NCBI GenBank assembly: GCA_011390635.1
Contig: JAABSA010000001.1
Span: 206,623-270,622, forward strand
From: Desulfotignum sp.
Lineage (GTDB): Bacteria > Desulfobacterota > Desulfobacteria > Desulfobacterales > Desulfobacteraceae
Length of the DNA stretch: 64,000 nt
Direction of reading: 5' to 3'
The notes under the pieces are model-generated. The model ran no database searches. It saw nothing but the letters and a program-made list of their open reading frames with translations, and was not told the DNA's origin. Shown here piece after piece: positions 27,146 through 33,922 of this stretch. The position numbers and the translations under genes are program-made. Within the stretch, counting starts at the first letter, position 1. The number at the start of each line of letters is the position of its first letter.

Positions 27146-28828
27146 ATGAAAGCACTGATACTGGCCGCAGGATTCGGCACACGGCTTTTGCCCCATACAA
27201 AAACCATTGCCAAACCCCTTTTTACTTTGGGAGGTATCCCCATATTAGCACATACCATCCAATATCTTATCGGTTTCGGATGCCGGCAGATCATGGTCAA
27301 CACCCATTATCTGCCGGACCAGATTGCCGATTTTATAGAAACCGGCAAAGAACAATTTGATGCACAGATTACCTGTATCCACGAGCCAATGATCCTGGAT
27401 ACAGGGGGCGCGATTGCCAATGTGAAAGATGCCATGGCAGGAAATCCTTTTTTTGTCATCAATGGTGACGTGGTAACCAATGTTGATCTGGCAGAGGTGT
27501 GGCGTTGTCATTTACGTAACCGCGCACTTGCCACACTGGTGCTCCATGACAGAAAAGAGTTCAACAAGGTGGCACTGGATGCCGGCAGCTGGATAACCGA
27601 TTTCAACAGCCCCGGCAAAGGACTGGCATTCACCGGTATCCAGGTACTGTCCCCGCAGATTTTTGATTACATGCCACCTGAAAAGGTTTTTTCCAGTATT
27701 GATCTGTTTGCGGAACTTTGCAAAAACCGGCAGATCAAAGCCTATGTGGGTACCGATATTTTCTGGGAAGATATCGGCACACCGGAGGCGTATGCCCGTG
27801 TTGCCCGGCAATGGACCTGCGCAGCTGCCTTGAAAACAGATATTCAGGATACCGAAATTTTTGCAATGGCCGGTGACGGATCGGACCGGAACTGGTTCAG
27901 GGCAATACCCTGTAACAGATCCCCATCCAGTTCCTTCAAACGGCCCGGATCAGTTGTCCTTTGTGACCATGGCATTTGTCTGCCCGGCAGTGAGGCCCGC
28001 GCCCAGCTGGAGGCGTTTGTACATATTGGAAACCATTTGTCCAGACAGGGGATACCAGTACCCCGCATACTGGCCCATGATCCTTTGGCCGGCATGGTGG
28101 CACTGGAAGATCTGGGCAATACCCATCTGGTTGACCAGGTTAACAATACCTGCGATGAATCAACCATAAAACAGATGTACAAAAAGGTCATCAACCAGTT
28201 GATACTGTTCTCCCAAAAAGGTGCACACGGGTTTGACCCGGCATGGACATACCAGACCCCCACCTATTCAAAGGGCCTTATTCTGGAAAAAGAGTGCCGG
28301 TATTTTATGGATGCGTTTATGAACAACTATCTGAAAAAAAACCTTTCCTTTGAAACGTTTGAAGATGAATTTTGTTTTGTGGCACAAAAAGCCCTGGACG
28401 GTGGTTTTACAGGGCTCATGCACCGGGATTGCCAGTCAAAAAACATCATGGTTAAAAATACAACCGTTTATTTTATTGATTTTCAATCCGCCAGAACAGG
28501 GCCTTTTCAGTATGATCTGGCTTCCCTTTTACTGGATCCCTATGTTACACTGCCCAAGCAGGTGCAACAAGATCTGGTATCCTATGCCATGGACCGTCTT
28601 GGCCTTGACGTTGAAGCTCAAAGACAACGGTTTGCCCAATGTTTTCATTTCTGCTCCCTGACCCGGAACCTGCAGATACTCGGGGCATTTGCCCACCTGA
28701 GCCGTGTGAAGAAAAAAACAGGGTTTGAACAACATATCCCTGCGGCAGTGGCATCGTTGAAACAGCTGATTCAGAATATGGATACATCCCCTGTTCCGAT
28801 ATTAACAAAACTGATACTGTCCCTGTAA
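27146..28828 (+). CDS. MurU-AmgK fusion: sugar-1-phosphate nucleotidyltransferase plus sugar kinase
   Basis: 560 residues. Residues 1-235 form a nucleotidyltransferase (LAAGFGTRLLPHT, AKPL, INGDVV, EDIGTPEAY) like MurU, which makes UDP-MurNAc from MurNAc 1-phosphate. Residues 240-560 form an aminoglycoside-phosphotransferase-like kinase with MHRDCQSKNIM and IDFQSARTGPFQYDLASLL, closely matching AmgK, which phosphorylates MurNAc at C1. In Pseudomonas these are separate adjacent genes; here they are one chain. The route bypasses MurA. It starts seven bases after plsB with a weak ribosome binding site, so coupling is likely. A different sugar substrate remains possible. Confidence 0.87.
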   Translation: MKALILAAGFGTRLLPHTKTIAKPLFTLGGIPILAHTIQYLIGFGCRQIMVNTHYLPDQIADFIETGKEQFDAQITCIHEPMILDTGGAIANVKDAMAGNPFFVINGDVVTNVDLAEVWRCHLRNRALATLVLHDRKEFNKVALDAGSWITDFNSPGKGLAFTGIQVLSPQIFDYMPPEKVFSSIDLFAELCKNRQIKAYVGTDIFWEDIGTPEAYARVARQWTCAAALKTDIQDTEIFAMAGDGSDRNWFRAIPCNRSPSSSFKRPGSVVLCDHGICLPGSEARAQLEAFVHIGNHLSRQGIPVPRILAHDPLAGMVALEDLGNTHLVDQVNNTCDESTIKQMYKKVINQLILFSQKGAHGFDPAWTYQTPTYSKGLILEKECRYFMDAFMNNYLKKNLSFETFEDEFCFVAQKALDGGFTGLMHRDCQSKNIMVKNTTVYFIDFQSARTGPFQYDLASLLLDPYVTLPKQVQQDLVSYAMDRLGLDVEAQRQRFAQCFHFCSLTRNLQILGAFAHLSRVKKKTGFEQHIPAAVASLKQLIQNMDTSPVPILTKLILSL

Positions 28829-28837
28829 GGAAACGCC

Positions 28838-29671
28838 ATGGAAAAGATATATGTGATGATCAACGGACTTCCGGGAAATGTGGCTTCCACCATGGCCCGG
28901 GCGGCCCTTGCCGACGACCGTTTTGAACTGATTCCCTTTTCATTGACCGGCCCGCAGATTTCGCAAAATACCATACAGATCGAAACTGTTTCTATCAGCC
29001 TTGTGAAACCGGACACCCGGGATATCATCATTGCAGATATCCAAAAAAGGGTTGGTCGATTCATTGCCGTTGATTACACCCATCCCACTGCTGTCAATAC
29101 CAATGCCAGATTCTATACCCGTCATGATATCCCTTTTGTCATGGGTACCACAGGCGGTGATCGGCAGGCGCTTGAAGCGTGTGTGTCCCGGGCCCGATTT
29201 CCGGCTGTCATCGCCCCGAACATGGCCAAACAGATTGTGGGATTCCAGGCCATGATGGCCTTTGCCGCTGACAGTTTTCCCGGCCTCTTTGCAGGATACA
29301 CACTTGAAATTAAAGAAAGCCACCAGCAGAGCAAGGCTGACACCTCTGGCACCGCCAGGGCCATGGTAGGATATTTCAACCGGCTGGGGGTTGCCTTTGA
29401 TCCGGCCCAAATCCAGCAGATCCGCGATCCAAAGGTTCAGAAAACCCAGTGGCAGATACCCCAAGAACATCTGTCCGGTCATGGCTGGCACACTTACACC
29501 CTTGCAGCTCCGGATGGATCAGCCGTGTTTGAATTCACACACAATGTCAACGGACGAAAAATATATGTGGCCGGCACCTTTGATGCGGTATTATTTTTGC
29601 AAAAACAACTTCAAAACACCAACAATCCTAAACGATTGTTTACCATGATTGATGTGTTGCACAAGGGGTGA
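28838..29671 (+). CDS. dapB: 4-hydroxy-tetrahydrodipicolinate reductase, plant type
   Basis: 277 residues. It makes tetrahydrodipicolinate for lysine and diaminopimelate. FVMGTTGGDR near residue 106, APNMAKQIVGFQAMM, and ESHQQSKADTSGTARAM follow the plant-type DapB pattern rather than the usual bacterial ELHHxxKxDAPSGTA. The nucleotide-binding loop is NGLPGNVAS, with Ala at the last Gly of GxxGxxG. AAGGAA lies six bases upstream of the start. It sits after the MurU-AmgK gene, in a cell-wall precursor context. Confidence 0.88.
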   Translation: MEKIYVMINGLPGNVASTMARAALADDRFELIPFSLTGPQISQNTIQIETVSISLVKPDTRDIIIADIQKRVGRFIAVDYTHPTAVNTNARFYTRHDIPFVMGTTGGDRQALEACVSRARFPAVIAPNMAKQIVGFQAMMAFAADSFPGLFAGYTLEIKESHQQSKADTSGTARAMVGYFNRLGVAFDPAQIQQIRDPKVQKTQWQIPQEHLSGHGWHTYTLAAPDGSAVFEFTHNVNGRKIYVAGTFDAVLFLQKQLQNTNNPKRLFTMIDVLHKG

Positions 29672-29679
29672 AATTTTTC

Positions 29680-30207
29680 ATGGGTACGCTTTTTAACATC
29701 ATTCTTGTGCTTCTGGGTCTGGCCTACCTGATCTCCCCGGTGGACATCATCCCGGAAATTCTGGTTCCGTTTCTGGGATGGGTGGATGACGGGCTGGTTT
29801 TATACTGCATCTATTATTTGATCCGGCATGGGCAGCTTCCCTGGTTCTTTTTCAAACGAAGTACGGGTGCGGGTTATGACCGGGAACCTACCGGCCATAA
29901 CCGATCCACAACCGGTTTTCAGACAAAAAATAATGGCTCTGGCCAGAAATCTGGTACCAAAACAAACAGATCCGAACCCGGGCCAAACGGTTCATATTCC
30001 CGGTCCACAAGACCTGCCCATGAAATTCTGGGCGTACCGATGGATGCCTCCTGGGAGGAGATCCAGGCTGCCTATAAACAGCAGATCAAAAAATATCATC
30101 CAGATAAGCTGTCCCACCTGGGAAAAGAATTTTCAGATCTGGCCTCCAAGCGCTTTTTAGAAATCCAGAACGCTTTTGAAGCCCTTAAAGCTCGAAACGG
30201 CCGGTAA
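29680..30207 (+). CDS. YkvA-like membrane domain fused to a J domain
   Basis: 175 residues. The N-terminus is a short DUF1232/YkvA-like hydrophobic region (LAYLISPVDIIPE and GWVDDGLVLYCIYYLI), then a low-complexity Ser/Thr/Gly/Asn linker (about 60-115) and a C-terminal J domain with KYHPDK near residue 145. It would recruit DnaK to a membrane site. ATG 29680 is preferred over GTG 29668 because GGGG, at the end of dapB, lies eleven bases upstream. It is translationally close to dapB. Confidence 0.8.
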   Translation: MGTLFNIILVLLGLAYLISPVDIIPEILVPFLGWVDDGLVLYCIYYLIRHGQLPWFFFKRSTGAGYDREPTGHNRSTTGFQTKNNGSGQKSGTKTNRSEPGPNGSYSRSTRPAHEILGVPMDASWEEIQAAYKQQIKKYHPDKLSHLGKEFSDLASKRFLEIQNAFEALKARNGR

Positions 30208-30254
30208 TATTGGCGGACTTTAGACTACATATCTGCCTGTAAAAAGGAAAAACC

Positions 30255-31028
30255 GTGACCGATTTTCTCACTGTTGACAATGCCAGGTACGAAGTTCAGT
30301 GGCACTGCCAAGACAAAAAAAATCATCCGATACTTGTATTTCTCCATGAAGGGTTGGGGTGTGTGCAGATGTGGAAACGTTTTCCTGTAAACCTGGCAAA
30401 GAATACAGGCTGCAACGCATTTGTGTTCTCCAGGCTGGGGTATGGCAGATCCGATGCCGGCATGCTTCCCTGGAAAATCAACTTCATGCATACCCAGGCC
30501 GTAAAAGTTCTGCCAAAAATTCTTGCAGCAGCCGGTATCCTGGACCATATTCTCATCGGCCATTCCGATGGCGGGTCCATCGCCCTTATTTACGGCGGCA
30601 GTTCCCATGCCACAGGCCTGAAGGGCATTGTTACAGAGGCTGCGCATGTGTTCTGCGAACCTGTGACCCTGACATCCATCAAGGCTGCCAGGCAGTCATA
30701 CCTTGCAGGCAGTCTCAAAGAAAAACTGGGGCGGTACCACGATCAAAACACTGACACGGCTTTCTGGGGATGGCATAATGCCTGGCTCAGCCCCGGTTTC
30801 GTGCACTGGAATATCCAAAAATTCCTCAAAAAAATTCAGGTACCGGTACTGGCCCTCCAGGGAAAAGATGATCCCTATGGCACCACGGCCCAGCTGGCTG
30901 CCATTAAAACCGGTGTCAGAAACTGTAAAACAACACCCATCAGCAACTGTTGCCATTCCCCACACCAGGAACAACCGGATGTGGTGCTGTCACACATGAC
31001 TGCCTTTATCCGGAACATCCTGGAATAA
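30255..31028 (+). CDS. Alpha/beta hydrolase
   Basis: 257 residues starting at GTG with AAGGA upstream. Signature elements are LVFLHEGLGC (oxyanion strand), RLGYGRS, GHSDGG near residue 97 (nucleophile Ser), LQGKDDPYG (acid) and NCCHSPHQE (His). The order and length match the proline iminopeptidase/haloperoxidase-like esterases. The substrate is not evident; no signal peptide, so cytoplasmic. Confidence 0.82.
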   Translation: MTDFLTVDNARYEVQWHCQDKKNHPILVFLHEGLGCVQMWKRFPVNLAKNTGCNAFVFSRLGYGRSDAGMLPWKINFMHTQAVKVLPKILAAAGILDHILIGHSDGGSIALIYGGSSHATGLKGIVTEAAHVFCEPVTLTSIKAARQSYLAGSLKEKLGRYHDQNTDTAFWGWHNAWLSPGFVHWNIQKFLKKIQVPVLALQGKDDPYGTTAQLAAIKTGVRNCKTTPISNCCHSPHQEQPDVVLSHMTAFIRNILE

Positions 31029-31112
31029 TGACCGGGTCAATCGCATGTGAAAATTTACATCCTGCCAGGGAAGCATGCCGCGTCTACCACTGGAATAATG
31101 ATCTGCCGGCAT

Positions 31113-31142
31113 TGACAAATCACCGGATCTCTGGGATATAGA
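31113..31142 (+). promoter_or_regulatory. Candidate promoter of the 99-residue membrane protein gene
   Basis: TTGACA (31113-31118), an 18-base spacer and TATAGA (31137-31142), ending 24 bases before the start codon. Confidence 0.4.
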
Positions 31143-31166
31143 ACCATTTTTAAATGAGCACACACA

Positions 31167-31466
31167 ATGAAAGGAAACCGCGTGACCGGTGTAAGTGAAA
31201 TTCTGGTTCTGATCCTGCTCATATCCGGCATACTGATTCTGCCCAGGATGCTCAAACCCCCGCCTGCCGGAAAAGCGGGAAACAAGATGGTCCGGTTATC
31301 ACAAAAAAAACGGGCCGCGATTGTTATATCAATTGTGTTTCCGGTTGCCTGTGCCATGGTCATCAAACCATGGGAGGGCCATATTTTGATGTTCGGGACC
31401 ATTGGCCTTGTTCCTGTGGCCCTGGGATGGGCCTTTTACTGGATTCTGTCCGCCCCCGAAAAATAA
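31167..31466 (+). CDS. Small membrane protein with three predicted helices
   Basis: 99 residues, with hydrophobic segments at about 10-27, 48-64 and 73-92 and a basic loop after the first (GNKMVRLSQKKR). No family is recognised. GTG 31182, five codons inside, has AAAGGAA at a better distance than ATG 31167 and may be the real start. Confidence 0.6.
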   Translation: MKGNRVTGVSEILVLILLISGILILPRMLKPPPAGKAGNKMVRLSQKKRAAIVISIVFPVACAMVIKPWEGHILMFGTIGLVPVALGWAFYWILSAPEK

Positions 31467-31496
31467 CCCGGCAGATCAAAAAACCATTCCCATAAA

Positions 31497-31538
31497 CCAA
31501 TCCGGCCCTGTCCTGAAAACAGGACAGGGCCGGATTGG
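31497..31538. terminator. Perfect 19-base inverted repeat between convergent genes
   Basis: Arms 31497-31515 and 31520-31538 pair perfectly around an AAAA loop. It lies between the plus-strand membrane protein gene and the minus-strand qrc operon. No T run follows directly on either strand; six T appear on the minus strand about ten bases beyond the arm. Probably a shared terminator or RNA-stabilising hairpin. Confidence 0.6.
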
Positions 31539-31575
31539 TGAGTCATCAGCTCTATTTTCTTATCGAAATAATGAA

Positions 31576-31734
31576 CTAATGCTGGTTTTCTTTTGAATCA
31601 TTCATGGTATCATAGGCTGCCTTGGCAAAACAGTATGCCATGCCGGCACCCAGAATGCCGATGGCATACCAGAATCCGCCGAAAAAAAGCATATGGCCGA
31701 TATCCCAGACCCATTCAAAATTAAATGGAAACAT
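31576..31734 (-). CDS. 52-residue single-pass membrane protein at the end of the qrc operon
   Basis: The frame starts at ATG 31734 with GGAG eight bases upstream, 15 bases after the qrcD stop, and ends at TAG. The protein begins MFPFNFEWVWDIGHMLFFGG, has one hydrophobic helix with Gly and aromatic residues (about 13-40), and a polar tail ending KENQH. It is too short for common gene-length cut-offs. Position and ribosome binding site argue that it is translated with the Qrc subunits, perhaps as a small accessory subunit next to the NrfD-type protein. Function is inference from context. Confidence 0.75.
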   Translation of the reverse strand: MFPFNFEWVWDIGHMLFFGGFWYAIGILGAGMAYCFAKAAYDTMNDSKENQH

Positions 31735-31749
31735 AAAATTTCTCCTTTC

Positions 31750-33000
31750 CTAAGATTCTTGTGCCTTGGATTTATTCAATTCCAGTTCCTGGGGAAACAC
31801 CGGCAGGTATCTGTAGGTTACCGCAATCAGGATAATGCCGTAGGCCACGGGCAGGATGGTGGTGGCCACTTCCTGCCAGGAGGGAATATACAACGCCCAG
31901 GTGTCAAAACTCATAACCGGCACGGCTACAACCTGAAGCACCATAACCCAGCGGTTGAGACAGACTCCGATGACAGCCAGAATAATGGCCAAAAGCCGCA
32001 GGGTAGGATTTTCCCGGGTGCTCTTGTTGATAAGCAGAATGCCGGGAATAACGCCGCAGATGACAATTTCAGTCACCAGTATCCAATAGCCGTAAAAACT
32101 GTTATTGGTATAAAAATGGCTCATTTCAAACCCGATACCAGGAGCGGTAACCGTGGCCCAGTATATGGTGTCAATGATTTTGGCGATTATATAGGTACAT
32201 ATCATCCATCCGGAGATCTTGGCCAGCAGATGGACCACATTGTCCTTTACCAGTTTTTTTCCGGTAACCGCTTCTGTGATACGGGTCACCAGAAGGGTGA
32301 AACAGGGTCCGAAAGCCGCTGCAGACCAGGTGAACAAAAAAAACGTCCAGGGCCAGATCAAAAGCCCTTCCCGGACCGCAAAAGGCCGGCCGTAAAGCAC
32401 ACCGGCCACCCCGCCCAGAGATCCCTGGTGGAAAAAGGACAAAAACGCACCCGTGGCCGCAAATATGGCCATAACACCGTGCATGTTGTGGGCCAGGTGA
32501 TGAAAGAACGGCACCTTGTTGAGCTGCCGGTTTTCCAGGATATTGGGAATGAACTCAATGGTGAGCACCGCAAAATAGCAGGACAGGCAGAAGGCCACCT
32601 CGGTGAGCATCGAATGCACATTGGCATGCCAGAAAATAAACCAGCCCCGCAAAGGTTGACCAATATCAATGGCCAGGATCAACAGGGCCGAACTGTAGCA
32701 GATAAACCCGATGATCACAGCAAAATTAATGATATTTTTCAGTTCATCAACTTTAAATATATATTTGAGCAGCCCGGTGAAAAACGCCCCGCCCCCTATG
32801 GCAATCACCGCCAGGTCCGCCCATATCCACAGGGCAAATCCGTAATAGTCATTCATGTTGGTCTGGTTCAACCCTTTGAACCAGCACAGCAGCATGGCAT
32901 AAACGCCCCAGAGCAGGACCGCTCCCACAATGGCGATTCCCAGCATGAATTTGGGAAATGAGCACCGTTTTGCGCCTTCAGGTATTAATGCAGCATCCAT
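31750..33000 (-). CDS. qrcD: Qrc complex membrane subunit, NrfD/PsrC family
   Basis: 416 residues with about ten transmembrane helices, the NrfD/PsrC fold that holds the quinone site. Acidic and aromatic residues are spread within helices as in the family; no haem ligands are needed. ATG 33000 is chosen over the TTG at 33006 because GGAG lies nine bases upstream. It would receive electrons from QrcC and reduce menaquinone. It follows qrcC in the same operon. The alternative complex III subunit ActC is a close relative, but the separate qrcB and qrcC genes point to Qrc. Confidence 0.9.
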   Translation of the reverse strand: MDAALIPEGAKRCSFPKFMLGIAIVGAVLLWGVYAMLLCWFKGLNQTNMNDYYGFALWIWADLAVIAIGGGAFFTGLLKYIFKVDELKNIINFAVIIGFICYSSALLILAIDIGQPLRGWFIFWHANVHSMLTEVAFCLSCYFAVLTIEFIPNILENRQLNKVPFFHHLAHNMHGVMAIFAATGAFLSFFHQGSLGGVAGVLYGRPFAVREGLLIWPWTFFLFTWSAAAFGPCFTLLVTRITEAVTGKKLVKDNVVHLLAKISGWMICTYIIAKIIDTIYWATVTAPGIGFEMSHFYTNNSFYGYWILVTEIVICGVIPGILLINKSTRENPTLRLLAIILAVIGVCLNRWVMVLQVVAVPVMSFDTWALYIPSWQEVATTILPVAYGIILIAVTYRYLPVFPQELELNKSKAQES

Positions 33001-33033
33001 ATTCAATTACTCCTCACATAGATTTTGGATTTT

Positions 33034-33891
33034 CTATTCATGGGAAGCAGCCCCATAATGATTTTTCACCTTTTCCCATTCACCATCCAGATAGTTGTCC
33101 CCGAGCTTTCTGACCCATTCACGCTCAGACATGTAATAGACCTTGGGGTTGGTTCCCAGGCGCTCCAGCAACCGGAATACTTTTGGATTGCGTGATTTTC
33201 CCACCACATCCCGGTTAAGGGGATCCGGATGGGGATCCGGTTTGACGATCTGGTGTACCTTGTGGGAAGGGTTGTTTAAATCACCGAAGATAATGGCACC
33301 GGCAGGACATGCTGTGGTACAGGCAGTCTGATAGGCATCTTCTGCAATTTCATGGGTGCCGTCGTAATATGCTTTTTCCCTGGCCAGCTGGTATCTGTGG
33401 TAACAGAAACTGCATTTTTCCACCACCCCCCGCATTCTTGGCGATACATTGGGGCTCAGGTATTTTTCCATACCCTCGGGCCATATGGGATCCCACCAGT
33501 TGAAATACCTTGCATGGTAGGGACACGAAACCATGCAATACCGGCATCCGAAACACCGGGTGTAGATCTGGGAAACAATGCCGGTGTCATATCCATAATC
33601 GGTTGCCGTGGCCGGACACACCGACACACAGGGGGAATGGCCGTGGTCTCCTTTACCGCCGCAGTGCTGGCATGGCCTGGGCAGGTAGGTTATCTGGGTG
33701 TCTGGAAACGACTTGCCATTGGTCAGCTTATAAACCCGCATCCAGGTGATGCTGTCCTTTTTATCGGACTCATCCTCCTTAAACGGAATATTATTTTCAG
33801 ACATGCATGACACCGTGCAGGACCCGCATCCGGTACATTTGTCCAGATCAATAACCATTCCGTATTTATGTGCTTTTTTATCTTGTATCAT
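33034..33891 (-). CDS. qrcC: Qrc complex iron-sulfur subunit
   Basis: 285 residues with Cys groups for four [4Fe-4S] clusters: CTGCGSCTVSC near residue 19, CQHCGGKG with CVSVCP, CFGCRYCMVSCP, and CSFCYHR with CTTACP. This is the DmsB/PsrB layout, with no signal peptide of its own; in Qrc it would sit in the periplasm as a complex with the Tat-exported QrcB. GAGG lies five bases upstream of the start. It relays electrons from QrcB/QrcA toward QrcD. Confidence 0.9.
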   Translation of the reverse strand: MIQDKKAHKYGMVIDLDKCTGCGSCTVSCMSENNIPFKEDESDKKDSITWMRVYKLTNGKSFPDTQITYLPRPCQHCGGKGDHGHSPCVSVCPATATDYGYDTGIVSQIYTRCFGCRYCMVSCPYHARYFNWWDPIWPEGMEKYLSPNVSPRMRGVVEKCSFCYHRYQLAREKAYYDGTHEIAEDAYQTACTTACPAGAIIFGDLNNPSHKVHQIVKPDPHPDPLNRDVVGKSRNPKVFRLLERLGTNPKVYYMSEREWVRKLGDNYLDGEWEKVKNHYGAASHE

Positions 33892-33922
33892 CAGAACCTC
33901 TTTGAAAGTTTGTCCACATCAT

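Noticed and set aside
31693..32961. 422-codon plus-strand frame over qrcD
   Set aside because: It is fully antisense to a clear NrfD-family gene, is rich in His, Gly and Gln, and has no family match; a shadow of codon bias.
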